Program-made: the position numbers and the translations under genes
Part shown: piece after piece, positions 44,601 to 52,133 of the stretch
Layout: every line of letters starts with the position of its first letter
Numbering within the stretch: position 1 is the first letter of the stretch
NCBI RefSeq assembly: GCF_026342435.1
Contig: NZ_JAPEMT010000001.1
Span: 1,544,501-1,608,500 of the forward strand
DNA: 64,000 nt
Source of the DNA: Streptomyces sp. NBC_00237
GTDB taxonomy: Bacteria; Actinomycetota; Actinomycetes; Streptomycetales; Streptomycetaceae
Direction of reading: 5' to 3'
Notes under the pieces: generated by a model
The model's input: the letters and a program-made list of their open reading frames with translations, nothing else
Databases searched by the model: none
Told to the model about the DNA's origin: nothing

Positions 44601-44965
44601 TTCGCGATGGGCAGCGTGGCCCGCACGTAGCCGAGCGCGTCGTCCGTACGCCCGACGCTCGCCCCCGGTACGCCGTCGAACTGGGCCTTGACCTGCTCCG
44701 TCGCACCCGGCGCGGTCGCCACCATCACGGTGACGTCCTTCGCGCCGGACGTCTGCGCCTCGGTGAGCAGCGCCTCGTCGACACTGCCGAGCTTGGCCTC
44801 GGCGGACTTGGGAGCCGGGGGAGTGGGGTCGGGCGTGCCCGCGGCGAAGGCGGGCAGCGGCGCGGTCGCACACAGCGCGGCAACCAGCGAGGCCGCGAAG
44901 GCTATTCGCGCGGTACGTCTGACGCCGCCCGCGCGCGGCGCGGAAGGCTGGGGGGTGGCGGTCAT
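41669..44965 (-). CDS. Secreted S8 subtilisin-like serine peptidase
   Basis: Secreted protease of 1098 residues. Signal peptide about 1-40 ending AFA; propeptide about 50-140; catalytic domain with Asp in GILDSGVDLGHP, His in ESEHGTHVAGI and Ser in QGTSMASPQAAG. An insertion between Asp and His (about 110 residues, with GDLNRDGDTTDVWG and DLDNDGDFADE) looks like calcium-binding DxDxDG loops. The C-terminal half has beta-sandwich domains. The ATG at 44965 is preferred to 44971 for AGGG spacing; longer readings lack a signal peptide at the start. It probably degrades extracellular proteins during growth or development. Confidence 0.9.
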   Translation of the reverse strand: MTATPQPSAPRAGGVRRTARIAFAASLVAALCATAPLPAFAAGTPDPTPPAPKSAEAKLGSVDEALLTEAQTSGAKDVTVMVATAPGATEQVKAQFDGVPGASVGRTDDALGYVRATLPIAKAEAALKSAAKLSSVHAIDLKQEIKLDDPTPSGDRAQGAAKAAVGSYPAPGKDTPAENPYNPSFETGAVDFVKKNPTADGRGVTIGILDSGVDLGHPALQKTTTGERKIVDWVTATDPVADGDLTWRPMITEVKGPTFTAGGRTWTAPEGTYKFNLFRENSTAGGDAKGDLNRDGDTTDVWGVLYDQAAGTVRVDLDNDGDFADETAMTPYKDKFQVGYFGKDNPATDVVEQVPFVVEFRKDVVYNQAGAKADFVNIGLIESEHGTHVAGITAANKLFGGKMNGAAPGAKLVSSRACTWDGGCTNIALTEGMTDLVKNRGVDIVNMSIGGLPALNDGNNARAELYTRLIDTYGVQLVISAGNSGPGTNTIGDPGLADKVISVGASISKETWAANYGSAVKSAYAMMPFSSRGPREDGGFAPTITAPGSAINTTQTWLPGGPVAEAGYPLPAGYQMLQGTSMASPQAAGASALLISAAKQAKLDLTPAKLRTALISQADRIKGAQAHEQGAGLINVVDAWKSLKKGATAHEYTVKAPVDTAMEQALKTPGFGTGLYDREGGLKAGQKKTYDITITRTSGPAGDVRHELHFENNNGTFKVVGNDVVKLPLNTPVTVKVSAQPRTGGIHSAVLEVSDKATEGIDKQILTTVVAADEVAKPGYTLKKSGTATRNASTSYFVNVPAGAKNLEVALGGLAAGSQTRFISIHPYGVPSDPTSTTNCYPNYNNPANTCRPDVRSYKEPAAGVWEIEVESRRTSPLLDNPYTLDVTLLGAGFDPAVKVVPEAKVGTPAPVEWKVTNNFGALTGKLKGGSLGSAKVAKPTIKQGETQETTVVLGEGAERLDVAIGKVSDAKADLDLVVLKDGKEVGKAADGDSEEAVSLLKPAAGTYTIVVDGYSIPAGTTTYDYRDVFFAASLGSVTADETKQVELANGASAQVTASVNVGGAAPEGRQFFGEVQLLNARGTVAGTGSVQIEKVVQ

Positions 44966-45331
44966 GTGCATCCCTGAATGTGAAGGATCTGGAAGAACTC
45001 CGGACAGAAAGAGTCCGAATTTCGGTGCCCAATGACCGGTCAGCATGTCGTAAGTGACAGTTGTTTGGGGAGAGTTGACTGAGGTGTAATACGCCGTGGC
45101 AGGAACCCGCCACTGGCGTGCTGCCGCCTGACGGGAACCGCGCGGACCCGTCAGGGAGGAAGGGACGGCCGCTCCGCGTCCCCCCGCCCCACAGCCGCCG
45201 GACGCGACGCGGCGATGCCCGCTAAAGGTGGGGCCGCCGACAGGACCGGAGCCCGCTCCGGATCCGGTCCCGCCGCACCGGTTTGTGCCCGATCCAGGTG
45301 CGGTGGGCCGCGTACCGCCTAGCCTCAACTA
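44966..45331. other. Divergent promoter region, subtilase and NUDIX
   Basis: 366 bp without a gene. TGACCGGTCA (45033-45042) is a perfect palindrome about 70 bp before the subtilase start. Several nested CCGGAG/CTCCGG stems lie at 45243-45270. TAGCCT at 45320-45325 is the probable -10 box of the NUDIX gene. Confidence 0.55.
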
Positions 45332-45787
45332 ATGAACGCAGAGTTGAGAGTGGCCGCCTACGCCGTGTGCGTACGGGACGAGAAGGTGCTGCTGGCCCGC
45401 TGGGTGGCCCGGGACGGTGCGAAACGCTGGACGCTGCCCGGCGGCGGCCTGGAGCACGGCGAGGACCCGCTGGAGACGGTCGTGCGCGAGGTCGACGAGG
45501 AGACCGGTTACGCCGTCGAGCCGGTCCAGCTCCTCGGGCTGGACTCCATCCGCCGCCGCTACCCGCGCAGGCTCGGGTCCTTCGCGGACTTCCAGGGCCT
45601 GCGCATCGTGTACGAGGCGAGGGTCACCGGCGGTGAACTGCGCCACGAGACGGGCGGCTCCACCGACCTCGCCGCGTGGCACCCCCTCGACGCCGTCAGC
45701 GCCCTCGACCGGGTCGAACTGGTCGACACCGGCCTCGAACTGTGGCGCACCCGACCGGCCACCGGCCGGGTGAAGTCCACATCCTGA
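45332..45787 (+). CDS. NUDIX hydrolase
   Basis: Pyrophosphohydrolase of 151 residues. The Nudix box (Gx5Ex7REVxEExGY) is complete from GGLEHGEDPLETVVREVDEE onward, at about residues 38-60. The nucleoside-diphosphate-linked substrate is unknown. The ATG has no Shine-Dalgarno, and TAGCCT ends 6 nt upstream, which indicates a leaderless mRNA. It is convergent with the PD-(D/E)xK-like gene, with a gap of 54 bp. Confidence 0.9.
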   Translation: MNAELRVAAYAVCVRDEKVLLARWVARDGAKRWTLPGGGLEHGEDPLETVVREVDEETGYAVEPVQLLGLDSIRRRYPRRLGSFADFQGLRIVYEARVTGGELRHETGGSTDLAAWHPLDAVSALDRVELVDTGLELWRTRPATGRVKSTS

Positions 45788-45841
45788 CCCGCAGGACCTG
45801 CCGAGTGCCGACGGCGGCCCAGGTCGCCGCCGCCCACCGGC

Positions 45842-46918
45842 TCATCGGGGGAGTACGACGACGTAGGCGGCCGGGTCGCGGTCGACGGACGCCATGAGCG
45901 CCGTCCGCACCACGGCCGCCTGCTGGTCCGTCGCCTCCCGCAGCTTCTGGGGGGTGAGGTGGACGACGGTGATGCCCAGGCGCTCCAGGTGCTCGCGCTT
46001 GCGCGCGTACTCCGACCAGAGCGCGTCCTCGTCCTGGCGGGGAGCCCGCGTGTCCAGCTCGACCGCCACCGACTGGTCCGGCCAGAACGCGTCCACGCCG
46101 CCCAGGTGCGGCCCGCCCGGCAGCCGCAGGTCCACGTTCCACAGCGGGTCCGGCAGCCCGAAATCGCTCACCATCGCGTAGAGGCGGTCCTCCGCGATCG
46201 ACCGGCCCTCCGCCAGCAGGGCGTCCACCGCGTCACTCACGTGCGGCCGGGTCAGCAACCGGGCAAGGTTCAGTTCTCGTACGATCGCCGCCGGTTCGCA
46301 GTGCCCGCCGCGCACGGCCTCCGCCAGGATGCGCCGCACCAGGTCAGCGTCCGTCAGGTGCGCCACCGCGTCCGCGACGGCACGCGCCACCGGGGCCACC
46401 GGCAGCCCGGTGATCACCTGCGTACCGGGCAGCGCGTGCGCCCTGACGATCCGTACGAAACCGACGGAGCGCAGCCGCCGCGTACGGGGCACCATGACGT
46501 CGAGGTGTTCGAGCCCCAGCAGAGGCGGTGCGGACGAGAACCTGTGCAGTGCCAGGGCCGCCAGGCCGGTGATCACCGCACCCTCCTCGCCCCGCCCGGT
46601 GTACAGCAGCGCCGCGTGCAGCCGCTCCTCGCTCGTCGGCACGCCCTGGTGCAGCAGGAACACCCCCGGCAGCAGCTGCTGCCACGGACCGCCCGCCCGG
46701 CACTGCGCCGCCGCCTTCGCCGCCGAGATCCCGTGCTCGCGCAGCTGCGCGGTCGAAAGGACCCGCCGCTGGACGTCGGAGAGGTGGCTGAGGGGCAGGG
46801 CGCGGGCGGCGGCCGCCGCGGCCGCCGAGGACACCGCGGGGGACCCGGTCCTGGGCTTGGGGGCCACGGGCGACGACTGCGGGGTGGACTGCGCCTGGGG
46901 GTGCGTGTCGTTGTTCAT
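45842..46918 (-). CDS. AbiEi-like/Vsr-like fold hypothetical protein
   Basis: Protein of 358 residues. The N-terminal half (about 45-200) has a winged-helix and a region like AbiEi-type antitoxins (REHGISAAKAAAQCRAGGPW, LLPGVFLLH, TGLAALALHRF). The C-terminal 110 residues resemble a PD-(D/E)xK nuclease of the Vsr/DUF559 kind: GGVDAFWPDQSVAVELD followed by an acidic helix and ITVVHLTPQKL. Such proteins are numerous in actinobacteria and mostly uncharacterised. No toxin partner or restriction system is adjacent. The first 45 residues are low-complexity (Ala runs). Start ATG 46918 is the first good one after the upstream region. Confidence 0.7.
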   Translation of the reverse strand: MNNDTHPQAQSTPQSSPVAPKPRTGSPAVSSAAAAAAARALPLSHLSDVQRRVLSTAQLREHGISAAKAAAQCRAGGPWQQLLPGVFLLHQGVPTSEERLHAALLYTGRGEEGAVITGLAALALHRFSSAPPLLGLEHLDVMVPRTRRLRSVGFVRIVRAHALPGTQVITGLPVAPVARAVADAVAHLTDADLVRRILAEAVRGGHCEPAAIVRELNLARLLTRPHVSDAVDALLAEGRSIAEDRLYAMVSDFGLPDPLWNVDLRLPGGPHLGGVDAFWPDQSVAVELDTRAPRQDEDALWSEYARKREHLERLGITVVHLTPQKLREATDQQAAVVRTALMASVDRDPAAYVVVLPR

Positions 46919-47066
46919 GCCGACGACTTTCCCGCCCGTACCCCCGTCTCTAACCGCTGTTACAGTCCCGTCGACATTCCGGGACAACCCCGCCCTAAAG
47001 TACGGCTGTTCGACTGCCGAGCAGTACCCCGGGCGGGGTGCGGGAAAACTCCGTTTCCCGAGGCCG

Positions 47067-49634
47067 TCAGGCTCCGTCGCACTCCTGCGCCCGCTGTGCC
47101 CGCGCCAGGTCGTCGCGCGCTTCGAGCACCAGACGGCGCAGCGCGGGAGCAGCACCCTCGTGCGCGGTCAGCCACGCGTCCGTGGCCGCCAGCGTGGCGG
47201 CCGGGTCCTGGAGCGACGGGTACAGGTCGCGGACGATCAGCACGCCGATCTGGATGGACCGCTCGGCCCACACCCGCTCGATCGCCGCGAAGTACTTCTC
47301 CGCGTACGGGGCGAGCAGCTCGCGCTGGCTGCCGCGCACGAATCCTGCGTTGGTGGCCTCCACGAGTGCGTTGGACAGCGCGTCGGACTCCACGACCGTC
47401 GCCCACGCCTGCGCCTTGACCGCCTCGGAAGGACGCGCGGCCAGGCAGCGCACCTGGTGGCGCTTGCCGGACGCCGTGTCGTCACGGGCGAGTTCCGCGT
47501 CGATCACCTTCTCGTCGGCGCGCCCGTGCGCCGCCAGCGGCGTCAGGAACGCCCAGCGCAGCTCCTGGTCGACGTCCAGGCCGTCGATCCGCGCCGTGCC
47601 CGCCAGCAGCCCCTCCAGGAGCTGGTGGTCGGCGTCCGAGGACGCCACCGCGGCGAAGAAGCGCGCCCACGTCAGCTGGTGCTGGCTCTCCGGCTCGGCG
47701 CCCCGCAGCTCGCGCAGCGCCCCCTCGGCGAGCAGCCGCGCCCCCTCCTCGCGCCAATCGGGCGCCGCGTAGTGGCCGAGCGCCGTCTGCGTCCACGCGT
47801 GGAGCATCTGGAGCACGCCGATGTCGGACTCACGGCCCGCGAACCGCAGTACCAGGTCGATGAAGTCCCGGGCGGGCATCAGGGCGTCCCGGGTGAGGTT
47901 CCACAGCGCCGACCAGCACAGGGCGCGGGCGAGGGGGTCCGTGATGTCGCCGAGGTGTGCGCGCAGCGTCTCCAGCGAGCCCTCGTCGAAGCGGATCTTG
48001 CAGTACGTCAGGTCGTCGTCGTTGACGAGGATCAGCGCGGGCTTCTCAGCGCCCGCCAGCTCGGTGACGACGGTGCGCGGCCCTGCCACGTCCGTCTCCG
48101 TACGGGCGTAACGGACCAGCTCGCCGCCTTCGAGGCGGTAGAGGCCGACCGCGACGCGGTGCGGGCGCAGCTCCGGGTGCGAAGCGGCCGCCTCCTGCAC
48201 GACCGCCAGCTCGGTGATGCGGCCTGCGGCGTCATACGTGACCTGGGGGGTGAGGGAGTTGACGCCCGCCGTCTGGAGCCAGGAGCGCGACCACTCGCCC
48301 AGGTCGCGGCCGCTGGTCTCCTCCAGCGCGGCGAGCAGGTCGCCCAGCTGGGTGTTGCCGTACGCGTGCGCCTTGAAGTAACGGCGCGCGCCCTCCAGGA
48401 AGGCGTCCCGCCCGACGTACGCCACCAGCTGCTTCAGCACGGAAGCACCCTTGGCGTACGTGATGCCGTCGAAGTTCAGCTTCGCGTCCTCCAGGTCACG
48501 GATGTCGGCCGTGATCGGGTGCGTGGACGGCAGCTGGTCGGCGCGGTACGCCCACGCCTTGCGGCGGTTGGTGAAGGTGATCCAGCCGTCGGTGAAACGC
48601 GTGGCCTCCACCATCGAGAAGGAACCCATGAAGTCCGCGAAGGACTCCTTCAGCCACAGGTCGTCCCACCACTGCATGGTGACCAGGTCGCCGAACCACA
48701 TGTGCGCCATCTCGTGCAGGATGACGTTCGCGCGTCCCTCGTACGCCGCATCCGTGGTCTTGCCGCGGAAGATGTACTCCTCGCGGAAGGTCACCAGGCC
48801 GGGGTTCTCCATCGCACCCAGGTTGTACTCCGGGACGAACGCCTGGTCGTACTTCCCGAAGGGGTACGGGTAGTCGAAGTTGTCGTGGAAGAAGTCCAGG
48901 CCCTGCTTGGTGATCAGGAAGACGTCGTCCGCGTCAAAGTGCTTCGCGAGCCCCTTACGGCACATCGCGCCGAGCGGGATGTCGAGCGTCGTGCCGTCGG
49001 CGAGGGTGCGGCTGTAGGAGTCGCTGACGTAGTGGTAGGGACCGGCCAGGACGGCGGTGATGTACGTCGAGATCGGCTGCGTCTCCGCGAACGTCCACAC
49101 GCCCTCTTCGAGGGTGCCGACGCCGTTGCTCCACGCCGTCCAGCCCTCGGGTGCGCGCACAGAGAAGCGGTACGGGGCCTTCAGGTCGGGCTGCTCGAAG
49201 TTGGCGTACACCCGGCGGGCGTCGGCGGGCTCGTACTGGGTGTACAGGTACACCTCGCCGTCCTCCGGGTCGACGAAGCGGTGCATGCCCTCTCCGGTAC
49301 GGCTGTACGCGCAGTTGGCGTCCACCACGAGGACGTTCTCCGCTGCGACGCCGTCCAGGGTGACGCGGACGCCGTCGAAGACCTTCGCGGGGTCCAGTTC
49401 CGTGCCGTTGAGGGTCACCGCGTTGACGGAGGGCGCGACCAGGTCCGCGAACGTGGAGACGCCGGGCGTGGTGCTGCGGAAACGGATCGTGGTCACCGAG
49501 CGGAACGTGCGCGGGCCGTCCCCCTCGTGGTCGCCGACCGCCGACCGCAGGTCGAGCGCGACCTCGTAGCCGTCGACGGACAGCAGCTCGGCCCGCTTCT
49601 GGGCTTCGTCGCGGGACAGGTTCTCACCGGGCAC
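47067..49634 (-). CDS. pepN: Aminopeptidase N (second paralogue)
   Basis: M1 family zinc aminopeptidase of 855 residues, homologous over its length to the product of 36933-39509, with GAMEN and HEMAHMWFGDL then KESFA carrying the third zinc ligand. The start is GTG 49634, with AAGGAG just upstream. It is divergent from the Mrx2-like gene. Substitutions near the active site (ENPGLVTFRE against ENAGAVTIRD) suggest a different peptide preference. Confidence 0.93.
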   Translation of the reverse strand: MPGENLSRDEAQKRAELLSVDGYEVALDLRSAVGDHEGDGPRTFRSVTTIRFRSTTPGVSTFADLVAPSVNAVTLNGTELDPAKVFDGVRVTLDGVAAENVLVVDANCAYSRTGEGMHRFVDPEDGEVYLYTQYEPADARRVYANFEQPDLKAPYRFSVRAPEGWTAWSNGVGTLEEGVWTFAETQPISTYITAVLAGPYHYVSDSYSRTLADGTTLDIPLGAMCRKGLAKHFDADDVFLITKQGLDFFHDNFDYPYPFGKYDQAFVPEYNLGAMENPGLVTFREEYIFRGKTTDAAYEGRANVILHEMAHMWFGDLVTMQWWDDLWLKESFADFMGSFSMVEATRFTDGWITFTNRRKAWAYRADQLPSTHPITADIRDLEDAKLNFDGITYAKGASVLKQLVAYVGRDAFLEGARRYFKAHAYGNTQLGDLLAALEETSGRDLGEWSRSWLQTAGVNSLTPQVTYDAAGRITELAVVQEAAASHPELRPHRVAVGLYRLEGGELVRYARTETDVAGPRTVVTELAGAEKPALILVNDDDLTYCKIRFDEGSLETLRAHLGDITDPLARALCWSALWNLTRDALMPARDFIDLVLRFAGRESDIGVLQMLHAWTQTALGHYAAPDWREEGARLLAEGALRELRGAEPESQHQLTWARFFAAVASSDADHQLLEGLLAGTARIDGLDVDQELRWAFLTPLAAHGRADEKVIDAELARDDTASGKRHQVRCLAARPSEAVKAQAWATVVESDALSNALVEATNAGFVRGSQRELLAPYAEKYFAAIERVWAERSIQIGVLIVRDLYPSLQDPAATLAATDAWLTAHEGAAPALRRLVLEARDDLARAQRAQECDGA

Positions 49635-49814
49635 GGGCACTCCTTCGTGGCGCGTCAGACGTTGCTCGACACAGGCTGCTCGGCGAATGCTCTTCGGCGA
49701 ACACTGTTCGACAACTCCTCGAAACAGGACCGATCCTCCCATGTGCTCCTGACGTGGCGTGCAGGGGAATGGGACGGGGGCCAAGGTGGTTGACAGGCGC
49801 ACAGCGCGCGACTC

Positions 49815-49826
49815 TTGAAATATCAA
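49815..49826. promoter_or_regulatory. TTGA-N4-TCAA palindrome before the Mrx2-like gene
   Basis: TTGAAATATCAA, 12-23 bp before the ATG, is AT-rich in a GC-rich background and overlaps the leader. Such TTGA/TCAA repeats are typical sites for MarR-type redox regulators. A TTGACA hexamer at 49790-49795 may be the -35 box. Confidence 0.45.
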
Positions 49827-49837
49827 TGAGGAGAGAC

Positions 49838-50467
49838 ATGTCCGAGACCGTGAAGACCCCCGTCGACTTCTGGTTCGACCCGCTGTGCCCGTGGGCCTGG
49901 ATGACCTCGCGCTGGATGCTGGAGGTCGAGAAGGTGCGTCCGGTGGAGGTCCACTGGCACGTCATGAGCCTCTCCGTCCTCAACGAGGGGCGCGACGTGC
50001 CCGAGCAGTACCGCGAGGGCCTCAAGAAGGGGTGGGGGCCGGTACGGGTCGTCATCGCGGCCCAGCAGCTGCACGGGGAGGACGTGACCGGGTCGCTCTA
50101 CACGGCACTCGGCACCCGCATCCACAACGAGGGGCGCGGCATCACCGACGAGGTCATCGCGGAGGCCCTCGCCGAGGTCGGCCTGCCCGCCGACCTCCTC
50201 TCGTACGCCACGTCCGACACCTACGACAAGGAGCTGCGCGCCTCGCACCAGTCCGGCATCTCACTGGTCGGCCAGGACGTCGGGACGCCGGTCATCGCGG
50301 TGCCGGGGGCGGACGGGGAGCAGGTCGCCTTCTTCGGCCCTGTGGTCACCCCCTCGCCGAAGGGGGAGGCAGCGGCCCGTCTCTGGGACGGCACCCTCCT
50401 GGTCGCCTCGACGCCCGGTTTCTTCGAGCTCAAGCGGACGCGCACGCAGGACCCGATCTTCGAGTGA
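49838..50467 (+). CDS. Mycothiol-dependent reductase-like DsbA-fold protein
   Basis: Protein of 209 residues closely resembling Rv2466c (mycothiol-dependent nitroreductase, also called Mrx2): VDFWFDPLCPWAWMTSRW, WGPVRVVIAAQ, TRIHNEGRGITDEVIA and FFELKRTRTQDPIFE are all in the same order. The thioredoxin fold has a helical insertion. The active site reads Cys17-Pro-Trp-Ala, so the second Cys of a CPWC motif is missing, if I recall the mycobacterial motif correctly; this would be a monothiol enzyme that must use mycothiol for resolution. ATG 49838 follows GAGGAGAG. Single gene, divergent from pepN. Confidence 0.85.
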   Translation: MSETVKTPVDFWFDPLCPWAWMTSRWMLEVEKVRPVEVHWHVMSLSVLNEGRDVPEQYREGLKKGWGPVRVVIAAQQLHGEDVTGSLYTALGTRIHNEGRGITDEVIAEALAEVGLPADLLSYATSDTYDKELRASHQSGISLVGQDVGTPVIAVPGADGEQVAFFGPVVTPSPKGEAAARLWDGTLLVASTPGFFELKRTRTQDPIFE

Positions 50468-50523
50468 CCCTCGTGCGCCTCGCTCAACAGGCGCTCCGAG
50501 CCCTTCCCGCTTAGCGTCCCCCT

Positions 50524-51102
50524 ATGGAGACCGGCGAGATACGCAGCGACAGCCACATAGCCACGGCCCCCGCCCGGGGCCGCACCGACCCGCCCCTGCC
50601 GAACGACAACGCCCCCCATGCCACCCTGCCCGTCCGCCCGACCGACCGAGCGGTGCGGGCAGGGTGTTCCGCTCTCGCGGGCCTCTGGTGGCTGATCGGG
50701 CTGCGCCGCGCCGCCGCCGCCCTGCGCCACTACCTCGACGGCACCGGCGACACCTACCGCCTCGACGCCAGCACCCTCGTGGCGCTCCCGTCCGTCCGCG
50801 CCGCCGTCAACGCCCGCCTCATGGAGGCCGAGGCGGGGGAGTGGTCGCACCTCGACACCTGGCACGGCGTCACCATCGCCGCTTCCACCAGCCCCGACTG
50901 GTGGCTCGCTGTCCGAGGCGTGCAGTTCCGCGTGGAGCGGCCGAATCCGCACTACTACAGGGTGGAGTTCCACAAGACGTGGAACTTCGACCGGGGCGAG
51001 TCCGAGTTCGGGGTCCCGTTCACCCCCTTCGCCCGCCTCCACGAGACGGGGCTCGCGAAGGAGTTCGTCGCCGTCGGCCGCACCGGCTACCTCCCCAGGT
51101 GA
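50524..51102 (+). CDS. Conserved hypothetical protein
   Basis: Protein of 192 residues that I do not recognise. The first 45 residues are low-complexity; a weakly hydrophobic stretch (CSALAGLWWLIGL, about 48-60) is followed by an Arg/Ala helix and then a compact domain with WHGVTIAAST, VRGVQFRVERPNPHYYRVEFH and FGVPFTPFARLHETG. No catalytic motif stands out. The ATG lacks a Shine-Dalgarno and TAGCGT ends 6 nt upstream, so it is probably leaderless and separate from the Mrx2-like gene. Confidence 0.7.
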   Translation: METGEIRSDSHIATAPARGRTDPPLPNDNAPHATLPVRPTDRAVRAGCSALAGLWWLIGLRRAAAALRHYLDGTGDTYRLDASTLVALPSVRAAVNARLMEAEAGEWSHLDTWHGVTIAASTSPDWWLAVRGVQFRVERPNPHYYRVEFHKTWNFDRGESEFGVPFTPFARLHETGLAKEFVAVGRTGYLPR

Positions 51103-51203
51103 GCCCCGCGCCCCTGGCCCGCCTCTGCGAGAAGGAAGAGGCGACAGGTGCGGGCCGGGCACCAGCACAGGAGCACGGACCGAGCGCCAGCACAGGAGCA
51201 CAG

Positions 51204-51240
51204 AAGAGCCCCCGCGAGTCATGTCCTCGCAGGGGCTCTT
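51204..51240. terminator. Bidirectional hairpin terminator
   Basis: 51204-51218 pairs with 51226-51240 (AAGAGCCCCCGCGAG against CTCGCAGGGGCTCTT, one mismatch, 7-nt loop). Just before it a 15-bp direct repeat CCAGCACAGGAGCAC occurs twice (near 51162 and 51187). Confidence 0.78.
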
Positions 51241-51331
51241 CGTCATTCCACCCGCCCGGTGAAAGTTGAGAAGACGATCACGAGCAGGGCGATGAGGGGT
51301 CCCGCCTCACGGCGGGGAATTCACACGGCGT

Positions 51332-51976
51332 TCACGGCGTGATGAGCGGCGTGCGGTTCTTCGCGTCGGCGTAGCGCTTCGCCACGTCCTGCCAGTTGAC
51401 GACGGCCCACATGGCGTCGATGAAGTCGACCTTCTGGTTCTTGTACTGGAGGTAGAAGGCGTGCTCCCACGCGTCGAAGACCAGGACCGGGACGGAACCC
51501 TGGCCGACGTTGCCCTGGTGGTCGTAGACCTGCTCGACGATCAGACGGCCCGAGACCGGCTCGTACGCGAGGACGCCCCAGCCGGAGCCCTGCGTCGTCG
51601 CGGCGGCCTTCGTCAGCTGCGTCTTGAACTTGGCGAAGGAGCCGAAGGACTCGGTGATCGCGTCCGCGAGGTCGCCGACGCCGTCGGCGGCCGTCGGCTC
51701 ACCGCCGCCGCTGTCCTTGGGGGAGGCCATGTTGTGCCAGTAGATGCTGTGCAGGATGTGGCCGGACAGGTGGAACGCCAGGCTCTTCTCCAGCCCGTTG
51801 ATCGAGCCCCAGGCGTCCTTGTCACGGGCCTCCGCGAGCTGCTCAAGGGTGTCGTTCGCGCCCTTGACGTACGCAGCGTGGTGCTTGTCGTGGTGCAGCT
51901 CGATGATCTGCGGGTTGATCACGGGCTCAAGAGCCGCGTAGTCGTACGGAAGTTCAGGAAGCGTGTAGATGGCCAT
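51332..51976 (-). CDS. sodF: Iron-type superoxide dismutase
   Basis: Superoxide dismutase of 214 residues, Fe/Mn family, cytoplasmic. Metal ligands His in [11 protein letters not shown], His in [12 protein letters not shown], and Asp/His in [15 protein letters not shown] are all present. In streptomycetes sodF encodes the Fe-enzyme that replaces Ni-SOD when nickel is short. The regulation signals upstream (a Nur-like box and an iron-box-like sequence) support that. ATG 51976 with GGAGGGG about 9 nt upstream. The protein cannot be assigned to Fe rather than Mn from sequence alone; the context decides. Confidence 0.93.
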   Translation of the reverse strand: MAIYTLPELPYDYAALEPVINPQIIELHHDKHHAAYVKGANDTLEQLAEARDKDAWGSINGLEKSLAFHLSGHILHSIYWHNMASPKDSGGGEPTAADGVGDLADAITESFGSFAKFKTQLTKAAATTQGSGWGVLAYEPVSGRLIVEQVYDHQGNVGQGSVPVLVFDAWEHAFYLQYKNQKVDFIDAMWAVVNWQDVAKRYADAKNRTPLITP

Positions 51977-51994
51977 GTCGTCCGACCCCTCCGA

Positions 51995-52007
51995 TTGCTT
52001 ATTGCAA
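51995..52007. promoter_or_regulatory. Nur-box-like operator of sodF
   Basis: TTGCTTATTGCAA is an inverted repeat TTGC-N5-GCAA, 19 bp before the start codon. It resembles the TGCAA-N5-TTGCA sequence bound by the nickel regulator Nur, which represses sodF when nickel is present. Confidence 0.65.
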
Positions 52008-52052
52008 GTCTTATGCATCTGCACGCTACCAGCAGTTATTCGACTCAGCAGC

Positions 52053-52070
52053 TTAGGTATGCCTCAGTAA
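52053..52070. promoter_or_regulatory. Iron-box-like sequence upstream of sodF
   Basis: TTAGGTATGCCTCAGTAA; its reverse complement ends TGAGGCATACCTAA, against TGAGCCTAACCTAA in the DmdR/DtxR consensus (11 of 14). It lies about 77-94 bp before the sodF start. Confidence 0.4.
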
Positions 52071-52112
52071 AAAGTCCTGGGTCCGCACGCCGAGAGCGTG
52101 CGGACCCAGGAC
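52069..52112 (-). terminator. Intrinsic terminator with U-tract for the APC permease
   Basis: 52074-52090 and 52096-52112 pair exactly over 17 bp with a 5-nt loop. Read on the minus strand the stem is followed by TTTTT (52073-52069). It starts 21 bp after the permease stop. This is the only classical stem plus U-run I see in the window. Confidence 0.9.
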
Positions 52113-52133
52113 CTAAGAGAGGGGCGGAGAGGG

